DNA of 57,284 nt from a bacterium HR10 (GTDB taxonomy: Bacteria; Acidobacteriota; Blastocatellia; HR10), in NCBI GenBank assembly GCA_002923315.1, contig BEHM01000022.1, forward strand, positions 1-57,284, in the 5' to 3' direction. Shown here piece by piece: positions 17,984 through 29,394 of the stretch (its first letter is position 1; the number at the start of each line of letters is the position of its first letter). The notes beneath the pieces are model-generated. The model saw only the letters and a program-made list of their open reading frames with translations, had not been told where the DNA came from and searched no databases. The translations under genes were made by a program, and so were the position numbers.

Positions 17984-19126
17984 ATGACGCGGCGAGATTA
18001 CTACGAGATCCTCGGTGTGACGCGGCGCGCGACGCGCGCGGAGATCACGCGGGCCTACAAGAGACTCGCGCGCAGATACCACCCCGAGTTGAACCCTGGC
18101 GATGAGGAGGCGCGACGGCGGTTCGAGGAGATCGCTGAAGCGTATGAGGTCTTGAGCGATCCGAAGAAGCGCGCCCTCTACGATCGCTACGGCTGGCGTC
18201 GGGACGAGATGCCGGAGGCGCGGGAGAAGAAGACGACGGACATCATCTTCGAGGGCTTCGACTTCAATGCAGAGGAGTCTTTTGGCGATTTCCTGGAGGA
18301 GCTGTTCGGCCCGTTCGAGCAAAAGCGCGCGAGGGCGCCTCAACGGGGAGCAGATGTAGAAGTCCCGGTCGCTTTGAGCTTCGAGCAGGCCTTGCGGGGG
18401 ACGACCGTCGTCGTGACCGTCGCGCGCAGCCAAACCTGCCCGCGCTGCGAAGGGCGGGGCGAGATCGAAGGCCCGGTGGGCACGTGCTTCCGCTGCGGCG
18501 GAACGGGACGGCGACCGACCGCGCGCGGCCCGCTCCGCCTGAGCGTTCGATGCCAACAGTGTGAGGGGACGGGGCGAAGTGCACCCATCTGCCCCATCTG
18601 CCATGGGGAGACGCGCATCCCCGTGCAGGAATCCCTGGAGGTGAAAATCCCGGCGGGCGTGGATACGGGCTCGCGCGTCCGCGTCGAGGGCAAGGGTGAA
18701 GCCGGCCTCTACGGCGGCCCTCCCGGGGACCTCTACATCGTCCCCAACGTGCAAGCACACCCATTCTTCGTCCGAAAGGGCGATAACATCTATTGCACCG
18801 TCCCGATCACGATCACCGAGGCCATCCTGGGGGCGAAGATCGAAGTCCCCACTCTGTGGGGGAAAGCCATGCTGCGTATTCCCCCGGGCACACAATCGGG
18901 GCAGATCTTTCGACTCCGAGAACAAGGGGCGCCGAGCCTCCGCGGCGATGTCCGTGGGGATCAATACGTCGAGGTGAAGGTCGTCATCCCTCGACTCATT
19001 GACCAACGGTCCCGAGAATTGATGCGCGAGTTCGAACGCCTCAATCCCGAGAACCCGCGCGCCGAGCTGATGCACCTGGCCGGACTGCTCGCTGAAGAGC
19101 CGCACGAGGCCGAGGCCCCGCATTGA
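17984..19126 (+). CDS. dnaJ: DnaJ-type chaperone with HPE instead of HPD
   Basis: J-domain co-chaperone of 380 residues. The J domain covers residues 1-70, with [19 protein letters not shown] and [18 protein letters not shown] poorly glycine-rich linker follows. The zinc-binding region (about 150-200) has [24 protein letters not shown] and CPICHGET, so all eight cysteines are present. The C-terminal substrate domains have [20 protein letters not shown]. The usual HPD tripeptide, needed to stimulate DnaK ATPase, reads HPE at residues 33-35 (18080-18088). The start is the ATG before TRRDYYEI; a longer open frame upstream overlaps the receptor gene and is rejected. No dnaK or grpE is in the window. 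Confidence 0.92.
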   Translation: MTRRDYYEILGVTRRATRAEITRAYKRLARRYHPELNPGDEEARRRFEEIAEAYEVLSDPKKRALYDRYGWRRDEMPEAREKKTTDIIFEGFDFNAEESFGDFLEELFGPFEQKRARAPQRGADVEVPVALSFEQALRGTTVVVTVARSQTCPRCEGRGEIEGPVGTCFRCGGTGRRPTARGPLRLSVRCQQCEGTGRSAPICPICHGETRIPVQESLEVKIPAGVDTGSRVRVEGKGEAGLYGGPPGDLYIVPNVQAHPFFVRKGDNIYCTVPITITEAILGAKIEVPTLWGKAMLRIPPGTQSGQIFRLREQGAPSLRGDVRGDQYVEVKVVIPRLIDQRSRELMREFERLNPENPRAELMHLAGLLAEEPHEAEAPH

Positions 19127-19200
19127 CACGCGCGCCGAGGTTCTGTACGCTTACCTTCTCCAATGATGAGATCACACCATAAGGAGGTGACACGAGAGCA

Positions 19201-20157
19201 TTGAAGAAGGTCGTCGTGGCGCCCAAGGGCCTTGAACTTCTCTTCGGCCCGAACGACCAGAACATCAAGTTCCTCGAATCCGTCCTCAATGTTCGCGTGG
19301 ACGCCCGTGGCGGTGATCTGATCATTCATGGAGCGGATGAAGACATCGAGGCGTTCGAACGCCTCCTGGATGACTTCGCCACCCTCGTGGAAGAGGGACG
19401 CCCCCCCTCGGAACGGGACTTGAAGCTCGTCCTGCGACAGATCGCCGAGGACCGCTCCTACAGCTTGCGGGAGCATTTTCGCATCGGCACATTGAATCCC
19501 GCGGGGAAGAAGGTCGTCACGGCGCGTTCGGCGAACCAGCTCCGATACATTCAGGCGATGGAACGCAGCGATCTCGTCTTCGCCATCGGGCCCGCGGGGA
19601 CGGGGAAGACGTACCTTGCCGTCGCCGTCGCCGTGCAGATGCTCATGACCAAGCGCGTGAACCGCATCATCCTCACGCGCCCGGCGGTGGAGGCCGGAGA
19701 GAAGCTCGGCTTCCTCCCCGGCGATCTGCAGGAGAAGGTGGACCCCTATCTCCGCCCGCTCTATGATGCGCTCTATGACATCATGGACTACGACCGCGTC
19801 GAGCGATTCCTAGAACGGCGCATCATCGAGATCGCGCCCCTCGCCTTCATGCGCGGTCGGACGCTGGGGGATTCTTTCATCATCCTCGATGAAGGGCAGA
19901 ATACGACGTCGGAACAGATGAAGATGTTCCTGACGCGCATCGGCCTCGACTCCAAGGTCGTCGTCACGGGCGACATCACGCAGATTGATCTGCCCCCGGG
20001 GAAGCGCTCGGGACTGGTCGAAGCCCGCGAGATCCTCTCCGGCATTGAGGGCATCGAGTTCGTCTACTTCACGGAGAAGGATGTCGTTCGACATCCCCTG
20101 GTGAAGTCCATCATCCGAGCTTACGAAGAGCGGAACAAGAAGGCGGTGATGGAGTGA
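19201..20157 (+). CDS. phoH: PhoH-like ATPase
   Basis: PhoH family P-loop ATPase of 318 residues. A KH-like N-terminal segment is followed by Walker [15 protein letters not shown] near residue 130 and Walker [20 protein letters not shown]. Arginine-containing motifs [14 protein letters not shown] close the domain. PhoH proteins act on RNA and are often encoded beside ybeY, as here. The start is TTG: an in-frame TAA lies just upstream, no ATG exists between, and AAGGAGG sits 13 nt before the TTG, slightly far. The stop overlaps the ybeY start. Confidence 0.93.
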   Translation: MKKVVVAPKGLELLFGPNDQNIKFLESVLNVRVDARGGDLIIHGADEDIEAFERLLDDFATLVEEGRPPSERDLKLVLRQIAEDRSYSLREHFRIGTLNPAGKKVVTARSANQLRYIQAMERSDLVFAIGPAGTGKTYLAVAVAVQMLMTKRVNRIILTRPAVEAGEKLGFLPGDLQEKVDPYLRPLYDALYDIMDYDRVERFLERRIIEIAPLAFMRGRTLGDSFIILDEGQNTTSEQMKMFLTRIGLDSKVVVTGDITQIDLPPGKRSGLVEAREILSGIEGIEFVYFTEKDVVRHPLVKSIIRAYEERNKKAVME

Positions 20158-20630
20158 ATCGCGACCCGTATCCCCTTCTGCGAACGGGAGGACGCCCGAG
20201 CCGTTCTATGGTCAGCGTCGTGAATCGCCAGCGGAAATATCGGGTGAATGCGCGCGCACTGGCCCGCTTCGCCGAACGCGTCCTGCGCGCCATCGGCAGA
20301 GATGGGCACACCGTCACGATCGCGCTCGTCGGCGACCGCGCGATGCGTCAGCTCAATCGCGACTTTCGGGGTGTGGATCGTCCGACGGACGTCCTCGCTT
20401 TCCCGCTCGGCGAACCGCTGGAGCCGAACGCCCCGATCCATCTCGGCGACGTCGTCATCTCCCTGGAGACGGCGCGGCGATATGCCGCGCGATGGCGTCT
20501 CCCGCTTCGCCGGGAGCTTCGGAATCTGATCATTCATGGCGTGCTGCACCTCTGCGGCTACGATCATGAGACCGACAATGGGGAGATGCGCCGATTGGAG
20601 CGCCGCCTCCGGCGTGCGCTCATCCCGTGA
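20154..20630 (+). CDS. ybeY: Endoribonuclease YbeY
   Basis: Single-strand-specific metallo-endoribonuclease involved in 16S rRNA 3'-end maturation and ribosome quality control. The zinc motif [18 protein letters not shown] lies near residues 125-142 and keeps all three histidines. [19 protein letters not shown] near residue 65 is the other family block. 158 residues from the GTG at 20154, which overlaps the phoH stop (GTGA). A downstream ATG at 20208 ([13 protein letters not shown]) is a reasonable alternative and would give a more usual N-terminus. Confidence 0.93.
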   Translation: MNRDPYPLLRTGGRPSRSMVSVVNRQRKYRVNARALARFAERVLRAIGRDGHTVTIALVGDRAMRQLNRDFRGVDRPTDVLAFPLGEPLEPNAPIHLGDVVISLETARRYAARWRLPLRRELRNLIIHGVLHLCGYDHETDNGEMRRLERRLRRALIP

Positions 20631-20648
20631 TCGCCCCCCGAGGGGAGT

Positions 20649-21926
20649 ATGCTGATCCTTCTGAGCATCGCATGTTTGGTGATCCTCGTGCTGTTGGCGA
20701 CATTCGAGAGCGCCGTGACGCAATTGAGCGAGGTGCAACTGCGCGTCCTCCTCGCGGAGCACGAGCGGAGCTTCCACGCTCGCCTCTTGCGAGAGCTGAT
20801 CGAGAACCGACAGCGCCTGTTGCTCACGCTCAGTATGGGCATCCAACTGATGATCGTCGGGCTGGCCATCACCGCCGTCTCGCTCTTCGAGCAGTGGGGA
20901 TTCGAGCACGTGCTCGCGGCCAGCCTCGCGTCCATGATCCTCGTCATCAGCGTCTTCCGGCAGTTTCTGCCGCGGCTCCTCGCGCAGAACGATCCGGAGC
21001 GGATGCTGCTGCGCCTGCTCCCGGTCTTCTCAACTTTCTACACACTCTTCTGGCCTCCGGCCTACCCCATCTATCGCGCGCTGCAGGCGCTGAGAGCTCG
21101 AGCGCCCGAGCCCGCGGACCAGGAGAGCTCTGGCGAGGAGATTCAGGCCTTCATTGATGTGGGGGAACAAGAGGGCATCATCGAGGCCGCCGAAGGGCAG
21201 CTCATCCAATCCATCGTGGAGCTCGGCGATCGGCGCGTTCGCGACGTGATGACGCCGCGGGGAGAGATCGTGGCGATCCCCGCGCGCGCGACCGTGGAGG
21301 AAGCCCTGCGCTTGATGGTCGAGACCCGATATTCGCGATTGCCCGTCTATCGCGAGCACCTGGACGACATCGAGGGCATCGTCGTCCTGCGCGATCTCGT
21401 GGCCGCCGCGCTCTCCGGTCGAACGCGAGAGCACGTCACCACCATGATGCGACCAGCCTACTTCGTGCCAGAGACCAAGCGCGCGGCCGAGCTGCTGCAT
21501 GAGATGAAGCGCGCGCACCTGCACATCGCCCTCGTCGTGGACGAATATGGGGGGATCGCGGGTTTGGTCACCCTGGAAGACCTCCTGGAGGAGATCGTCG
21601 GGGAGATCCACGATGAAGGACAAGCCGAACCTGCGGAGATCCTCGAGCAACCGGACGGGACGTTCCTCGTGAAAGGGACGACCGAGGTCCGCAAGCTCGA
21701 ACTCTTCTTCCGGACGGAGATCGAGAGCGATGACTTCACGACCGTGGCCGGCTTGATCCTCAAACACCTGGATCATCTCCCCGCCATCGGCGAGAGCGTC
21801 GAATACAAGGGGTTCCGGTTCGAGGTCGTGGATGCGGATGCTCGCCGCATCCGGACCGTGCGCGTTCATCCTCCTCTATCAGAGGGCGAAGGCCACACGT
21901 CCTCTGCGGCTGCGACTGGGAGGTGA
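20649..21926 (+). CDS. CorC/HlyC-type CNNM-CBS domain protein
   Basis: Membrane protein of 425 residues. The N-terminal CNNM/DUF21 domain (about 1-140) has three hydrophobic segments. A CBS pair follows (about 195-320), beginning VRDVMTPRGEIVAIPARATV and containing VDEYGGIAGLVTLEDLLEEI. The C-terminal CorC/HlyC transporter-associated domain runs over about 335-410. Relatives take part in magnesium or cobalt efflux; the name hemolysin for this family is historical. The position between ybeY and era is conserved in many bacteria. ATG at 20649 with GAGGGG 4 nt upstream. Confidence 0.9.
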   Translation: MLILLSIACLVILVLLATFESAVTQLSEVQLRVLLAEHERSFHARLLRELIENRQRLLLTLSMGIQLMIVGLAITAVSLFEQWGFEHVLAASLASMILVISVFRQFLPRLLAQNDPERMLLRLLPVFSTFYTLFWPPAYPIYRALQALRARAPEPADQESSGEEIQAFIDVGEQEGIIEAAEGQLIQSIVELGDRRVRDVMTPRGEIVAIPARATVEEALRLMVETRYSRLPVYREHLDDIEGIVVLRDLVAAALSGRTREHVTTMMRPAYFVPETKRAAELLHEMKRAHLHIALVVDEYGGIAGLVTLEDLLEEIVGEIHDEGQAEPAEILEQPDGTFLVKGTTEVRKLELFFRTEIESDDFTTVAGLILKHLDHLPAIGESVEYKGFRFEVVDADARRIRTVRVHPPLSEGEGHTSSAAATGR

Positions 21927-21933
21927 TCCCTCC

Positions 21934-22842
<909 letters not shown>

Positions 22843-23045
22843 CGAATGGTGGCCTCACGCAAGCGGGTCACCGTTCACGCCCGCCTCGCGCACGAGCAGT
22901 GGAAACAGGGGTCGCTCCATCTACCCTCTCGACACCGCCTCCCCGGGGCTTCTTCATCGCAACGCTGCTGAAGCGGACACCACTCCGGCCAACCAATGAG
23001 GCTCGAGGCCCTCGTTTCCCCCGAAGAGCCATGTTTGACCCATGC
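22843..23045. other. Intergenic gap after era
   Basis: 203 bp between convergent genes. Short open frames are present, but none has a ribosome-binding site or a recognisable product. I see no strong terminator hairpin. Confidence 0.4.
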
Positions 23046-24107
23046 TTAAAACGCAACGGGGCACGATTCCAGAATTCCGGCATCTGGGCCGACCAGTCTG
23101 AGGAATATCGCTTCTTTCGACTTCGTCACTCCGATCAAAGAATACGCCCAGGGATCGTCAAACCGATGTCTGACTGAAGACCACGTCCGGCCAAGATCGG
23201 TGGAGAGGAACCACCCATACCCGAGCACGATCCCACGGCCGAGGTTCGCGGCCTGAACGACCACGCGATCCCCCGGCAAGAAGACGAGGGCGTGAATCTC
23301 CAGGAACTGCGCGCCCTTCTCGAACAAACCGTCGAACGGCCGATTCACCGACCGAAGCACGCGCCCATCCAGCGCAAGTATCACAAGGTGATTACCCCCT
23401 GGGAGCCAGGCGTACACCTTGTCCCCGACGCTCTCAAAATACTTATCCGAAGCCCCGATTCCGGGGCCGGAGACATCGAGGGGATCACCCTCCTTCGGGA
23501 AAGCCGAGCGGACGAGCGTTGACGTCAGAACCCTTCCATCGAGAGAAAGCTTATGAACCAAAGCCCAGTCGTCGTTCTTGCCCAGTCGCTGCCAATCGTA
23601 CCCGAGTATCCAGATATTGTCGTCGGCATCCAGAGCGATCCTGTCCGGAGTGAACGGATCCATCTTGATGACTCTCCTGAGCACGCCCTTCATGTCAAAC
23701 TCGAGGAGAGCCGAAGCCAACGCGCCGTTCGTGCTCCGCACGACTGCGGCGACCACGAGCACGCCGCTCTTCGTGACGGCCACGTCTTTGATCGTCATTC
23801 GCCGAACACCAGTGAGGTGACTCGCCGGAGAAAGCTGACTCACGACCTCCCCGTCAGCCGTGTACAGCCCAATCAGCGGTTGTGGGTGGGCGCCTCGTTG
23901 ATAGTGGATGAGGTATCCGTTCTTATCCCATTTGAGTTTCCCCAAAGGTTGATCTATCAAGTGGGTTCTTCTCGCGGGGTATATGGTCATCGCGTCTCGT
24001 GAGGTCTGAGCACCCTGCGAAGGAACCGAGAGGGTGAGGAGCAAAACGGCGAGAAGCACAGCAGGCCATCTCTTCTCCCGCCAGGACTGGGTACCGCGAG
24101 GCTCCAT
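23046..24107 (-). CDS. Secreted propeller-like protein, unknown function
   Basis: 353-residue exported protein with a signal peptide (RWPAVLLAVLLLTLSVPSQG). The mature part has repeated blade-like segments, such as GLYTADGEVVSQLSP, LDADDNIWILGYDWQRLG and ILALDGRVLRSVNRPF, consistent with a beta-propeller. The last part, WFLSTDLGRTWSSVRH, resembles BNR/sialidase-type Asp-box repeats. No catalytic residues are recognisable. AAGGAGGTGGC lies directly upstream of the ATG. The local sequence looks less GC-biased than that of its neighbours. Confidence 0.75.
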   Translation of the reverse strand: MEPRGTQSWREKRWPAVLLAVLLLTLSVPSQGAQTSRDAMTIYPARRTHLIDQPLGKLKWDKNGYLIHYQRGAHPQPLIGLYTADGEVVSQLSPASHLTGVRRMTIKDVAVTKSGVLVVAAVVRSTNGALASALLEFDMKGVLRRVIKMDPFTPDRIALDADDNIWILGYDWQRLGKNDDWALVHKLSLDGRVLTSTLVRSAFPKEGDPLDVSGPGIGASDKYFESVGDKVYAWLPGGNHLVILALDGRVLRSVNRPFDGLFEKGAQFLEIHALVFLPGDRVVVQAANLGRGIVLGYGWFLSTDLGRTWSSVRHRFDDPWAYSLIGVTKSKEAIFLRLVGPDAGILESCPVAF

Positions 24108-24142
24108 ATGCCACCTCCTTACAATTTCTACTGACGACCGGA

Positions 24143-24148
24143 ATTATA
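24143..24148 (-). promoter_or_regulatory. -10 box for the propeller gene at 24107
   Basis: A perfect TATAAT on the minus strand lies 35 nt before the start codon. A TTGACA also occurs at 24154-24159, but only 5 nt away, too close to act as the -35 of this box. The rest of the 24108-24299 gap shows nothing else. Confidence 0.4.
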
Positions 24149-24299
24149 CTGTCTGTCAAGACCACCCCGTACGTTCTCCCAGCCCGGCGGTCTGGCGAAG
24201 ATCTGCACGCACGAGCTTCGGATATCCCCGACGCTCTGTCCAGGGGAAAAGCCTGCGGAGACGGGGGAATACCAGGCAGCTCCCTCAAGAGATCCCCGT

Positions 24300-26297
<1,998 letters not shown>

Positions 26298-26354
26298 GCG
26301 TCACGAAGCAAGTATGCTATCAGAACTCCCGATGCCGGGCAATCGCACCCGCTA

Positions 26355-26384
26355 TTGTCACCCTGGCTCCCCCTCTCACATAAT
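26355..26384 (+). promoter_or_regulatory. Promoter with -10 next to the start codon
   Basis: TTGTCA (26355-26360) and CATAAT (26379-26384) are separated by 18 nt. The -10 ends only 8 nt before the GTG start at 26393, which has no ribosome-binding site. A leaderless transcript is implied. Confidence 0.55.
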
Positions 26385-26392
26385 GAACGTCG

Positions 26393-26992
26393 GTGAGCGG
26401 GGGGACTCGAACATATTGCCCGCGATGCGGCGCTCCGGTTCGACCGGGGGCGAAATTCTGCACGCGATGCGGGATGCGCATTCTCGTCGCCTCGGCCGAG
26501 GACTCCAGCGGATATCGCAGCGTCTTCGCCTCGCCCTCGGCAGCGTCCGAAGAGTCTCCGTATGCGTCCCCCTCGATGCGGGAATGGGGCGTGCCGTCGC
26601 CGTGGACGCCCGCGCGAGCCTTCTTCGGAGAACCCGGCTCGGAACGGAACGTCGTGCTCTACGCCGTCGTATCGGTCTTCACCTGCGGTCTCTTCAATCC
26701 CATCTGGATGTACCTGATCGGTCGCGATCTGCGTCGAGCGCTGGCTCGAGACGAGCCGCGCCCCGGATTGGACCTCCTCCTGATTTACATCACCTGCGGC
26801 GTGTGGGGGATCTATCTGCTCTACAAATACCCCTCGCTCATCACCGAGCTGAAGCGTCGCGCGGGTCTCCCCGAAGGGGATTTGCCGGTGATCTCCCTCA
26901 TCCTCGGCCTGCTGAGCCTAGGAGTGATCAGTCTAGTGCTCATGCAGAGCGAATTGAACCACCTCTGGCGGCTCGCGGAGAGGCGAACATGA
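26393..26992 (+). CDS. Zinc-ribbon DUF4234-like membrane protein
   Basis: 199 residues starting at GTG. A double-CxxC zinc ribbon, TYCPRCGAPVRPGAKFCTRC, fills residues 7-27. A flexible serine- and proline-rich linker follows. A DUF4234-like membrane region (about 85-190) has three hydrophobic segments and the pattern VFTCGLFNPIWMYLIGRDL and YITCGVWGIYLLYKYPSLI. The function of the family is unknown. The stop overlaps the next ATG by 4 nt, so the two genes are coupled. Confidence 0.82.
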   Translation: MSGGTRTYCPRCGAPVRPGAKFCTRCGMRILVASAEDSSGYRSVFASPSAASEESPYASPSMREWGVPSPWTPARAFFGEPGSERNVVLYAVVSVFTCGLFNPIWMYLIGRDLRRALARDEPRPGLDLLLIYITCGVWGIYLLYKYPSLITELKRRAGLPEGDLPVISLILGLLSLGVISLVLMQSELNHLWRLAERRT

Positions 26993-27501
26993 GAGTCGGG
27001 TTGAAGGACTGGATACGGCGAGCGCTCTCCGCAAGGCGGAGAGAGCGTGCGGAAGCGTTCGCTCAAATTCTCCTGGTCGCGTTCATTGTGCTCTTCGTCC
27101 GCCTTTCCTCCTCCCCGCCCCTCGCCCCGATCGTGCTCTGCCCATTTCGTCAGCTCACGGGATTGCCCTGCCCCGGATGCGGGATGACGCGCGCCCTCAA
27201 CGCGCTCGCACACGGTCAATGGGCGAGGGCGCTCTCCCTGCATCCGCTCAGCCCGATCGTCGCCACGGGGATACTCGCCGTGGGGATTTCCGCATTCGCC
27301 AGGAGTCTTCTCCCACCACAGGCTCAGCGCTCTCGGTGGAGCATGCGAAGTGAGCGCGCCATCGCGACTCCGTGGATCCTCCGCCTCATGCTCGCGCTCG
27401 CTCTCGGGACATGGGTCTTTCGCCTGATCCACCTTTTCACATCAGGAGAAGCGCCTGCGCTCCTTCGCCAGGGGTGGCTCAGCCGCGCGCTCTCGCCATG
27501 A
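26989..27501 (+). CDS. DUF2752 membrane protein
   Basis: 170-residue membrane protein with the DUF2752 signature LPCPGCGMTRALNALAHGQW near residue 60, preceded by one hydrophobic segment and followed by two. The two cysteines of CPGCG are the hallmark of the family; its role is unknown. The ATG lies in an ATGA overlap with the zinc-ribbon gene. A much longer open frame in the same phase runs across that gene and is rejected. It ends 10 bp before the end of the convergent S24/S26-like gene. Confidence 0.85.
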   Translation: MRVGLKDWIRRALSARRRERAEAFAQILLVAFIVLFVRLSSSPPLAPIVLCPFRQLTGLPCPGCGMTRALNALAHGQWARALSLHPLSPIVATGILAVGISAFARSLLPPQAQRSRWSMRSERAIATPWILRLMLALALGTWVFRLIHLFTSGEAPALLRQGWLSRALSP

Positions 27502-27511
27502 GACGCGAGGC

Positions 27512-27985
27512 TCACCCACGTCTTCCCCGGAAGAGGCGGCGGAAGAAATCCCACACGCGCATCCGCAGAGAGGGTCTGCGTTTGAGGGAGATGGTGCGCC
27601 CGCTTCTCCGACGCTCGATGGCAACGACGCGCCCCAGGATCTGATGCAAAGCGATGGGGGTGCCGGGCAGCTCCGCGCGATCCCCGCGCATGATGGCATA
27701 GACGCATCCGGCGCGCTCCTCCAAGGCGATCACGCGCTGCACGACGGCCGTGCCACTGCTCGTCGCATAGAGCACAATATCCTGCGGGCGAATCGCCGTC
27801 GCCTCCACGGGTTCGATCGTGAGGATGTCTCCTTCTTCGATGGTGGGCCGCATGGTCGGCCCGGACATCTCCAAGCGCAGAGGACGATTCCGCGACAGCT
27901 CGAACCGCGCGTGCTCCAAGAGATCCGGCAGATCGAGCCGCAGCCGCTGTCCGCGATATGTCTTCATCTCCTTGAAAGCCGGCAT
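27512..27985 (-). CDS. S24/S26-like protein lacking catalytic residues
   Basis: 157 residues with the fold signature of the LexA/signal-peptidase superfamily. The box SGPTMRPTIEEGDILTIEP near residues 41-59 corresponds to the usual SGxSMxPTL block, but threonine stands where the catalytic serine should be. The lysine box normally read as [10 protein letters not shown] is VVQRVIALEE, with glutamine for lysine. MRGDRAELPGTPI matches the later GDN-like block. There is no membrane segment, so it is not a signal peptidase. A pseudo-protease or binding role is likely. A damaged small reading frame lies 23 bp upstream. Confidence 0.75.
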   Translation of the reverse strand: MPAFKEMKTYRGQRLRLDLPDLLEHARFELSRNRPLRLEMSGPTMRPTIEEGDILTIEPVEATAIRPQDIVLYATSSGTAVVQRVIALEERAGCVYAIMRGDRAELPGTPIALHQILGRVVAIERRRSGRTISLKRRPSLRMRVWDFFRRLFRGRRG

Positions 27986-28008
27986 CTCGTCCTCGCGTCA
28001 TGCCAATA

Positions 28009-28218
28009 TTAGCCCGAGCAGATGTAATCTTCAAGCAGATCGGGAGCCAGAACGCGATGCCCGATCTCTCGATCCGCATCATCGGCGATAATACGCGCGC
28101 GCTGACGCGCCGCATCCCCAACCATGGGGCGAACAGCCGCCGGGATGAGATACGACGAGAGATCGAAGCGGTGCGCTCAAACCTGCGCTATTTCGCGAAG
28201 CACGGTGGGCGCGCTCAT
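28009..28218 (-). pseudogene. Small reading frame interrupted by in-frame TGA
   Basis: On the minus strand an ATG (28216-28218, after GGGGGGC) opens MSAPTVLREIAQV. It then hits TGA (28177-28179) and continues in the same frame as AHRFDLSSYLIPAAVRPMVG and on to a TAA at 28009-28011, 70 codons in all. The downstream part looks coding (mostly G or C at third positions, helical composition). A single CGA-to-TGA change would explain the break. It lies 23 bp before the S24/S26-like gene and could be its operon partner. No family is recognised. It may instead be non-coding. Confidence 0.3.
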
Positions 28219-28321
28219 GCCCCCCGCTCGCATCTGGGACTCGCCGCGACTTCGAAGCCGTTGGCTGCGGAGATGCGCGCAGAGCGAAACGCCACCCCGT
28301 GGTGAACCTCAGGCGTTTCTC

Positions 28322-29200
28322 TCACTTGTCGCGAACGTCCATGTCCTCGAGCACCGCGCCCGCGGCGAGGACGGCGCGTCCTTCCTCGGCCTTCGGGGCT
28401 GCCGAGAGCAAGGGGAGAAAGCGCCGATCCATCAGATGCGTGAGGTTGACTTTCCCGAGCGCCGCCAGCAGCGAGTTCTTCAGGCGCGGGTATCGGCGCT
28501 CCAGCTCGTCGAGCAATGCTTTCATCTGGAAGCGGAGCGCCGTCTCGTCCTCACAATATGGGGAAGCGCACGGGACGACCGGCGCGCCCGTATGCGGCAC
28601 GTACTGGCGAATCTCGTCCTCGAAGATGTAGCACAGCGGTCGAATGACCACGTTCTGCCCATCGTCGGAGAGAAGGATGGGGGGCATCGTCCGGATCTCT
28701 CCCCGGAAGAAGACCGAGAGCAAGAACGTCACCATCAGGTCGTCAGCGTGATGCCCGAGCGCGATCTTCGTCGCTCGCAGCTCCTTCGCTAACCGATAGA
28801 GCGTCCCGCGACGCAGCCGAGAGCACAAGGCGCAGGCGGTCGTCCCGGGTTCGAGCTTCTCCTGGACGATGCGGTACGTGGGGTTGTGGACGATGTAATA
28901 CTCGTATCCCTCGCGCTTCAAGTACGCCTCGACGAGGTCGGCGCGGAATCCGGGGTACCCCTGATCAATATTGACAGCGAAGAGGTCGAAGCGCACCGGA
29001 GCACGCCGTTGCAACAGGCGCAGGACGTGCAAGAGCGTCCAGCTGTCCTTCCCTCCGGAGATGGCGACGAGGACGCGATCGCCATCCTCGATCATGTGAT
29101 AGTCTTTGATGGCCCGCCCGACGCGGCGCAGGATCGAACGTTCGAGCGCCTCGATCGAGCGCGCCGACTTCCCATCAGGATCTCGGCGAAGCTGAATCAT
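28322..29200 (-). CDS. ttcA: tRNA 2-thiocytidine synthetase TtcA
   Basis: ATP- and iron-sulphur-dependent enzyme that thiolates cytidine 32 of tRNA. The PP-loop VLVAISGGKDSWTLLHVL lies near residue 42. The cysteine pair ACALCSRLRRGTLYRLAKEL lies near residue 125, and a third cysteine is in VVPCASPYC near 212; these would hold the [4Fe-4S] cluster. IALGHHADDLMVT and PPILLSDDGQNVVIRPL are family blocks. I start at the ATG at 29200 (MIQLRRDP), about 292 residues. A longer frame to 29281 is possible, but a TAAGAT box and GGGGG lie between, which favours the shorter start. Confidence 0.9.
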   Translation of the reverse strand: MIQLRRDPDGKSARSIEALERSILRRVGRAIKDYHMIEDGDRVLVAISGGKDSWTLLHVLRLLQRRAPVRFDLFAVNIDQGYPGFRADLVEAYLKREGYEYYIVHNPTYRIVQEKLEPGTTACALCSRLRRGTLYRLAKELRATKIALGHHADDLMVTFLLSVFFRGEIRTMPPILLSDDGQNVVIRPLCYIFEDEIRQYVPHTGAPVVPCASPYCEDETALRFQMKALLDELERRYPRLKNSLLAALGKVNLTHLMDRRFLPLLSAAPKAEEGRAVLAAGAVLEDMDVRDK

Positions 29201-29394
29201 CACCGAATGCCCCCGTCCCGGCTTCCGGCTTGAAATCTTACCCGAAAAGCCGCGCTCGGAGCAAACCCGTTGTTCCCTCACTGGGCGGGCGTGCGTCCAC
29301 GCGCGGACTCGTCGCCGACACTCTTTCTGGAACCCACGCGGGGGAGAAGCGTGTATGGGGGGTGAGGATCCGGAAGGGAGGAGGGAGACGATCT

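Noticed and set aside
24154-24159. TTGACA beside a TATAAT upstream of the propeller gene
   Set aside because: The spacing is only 5 nt, so the two cannot be the -35 and -10 of one promoter.
28000-28305. Plus-strand open frame of 101 codons
   Set aside because: It has no ribosome-binding site and lies opposite the better minus-strand candidate at 28009-28218. Its product resembles nothing I know.
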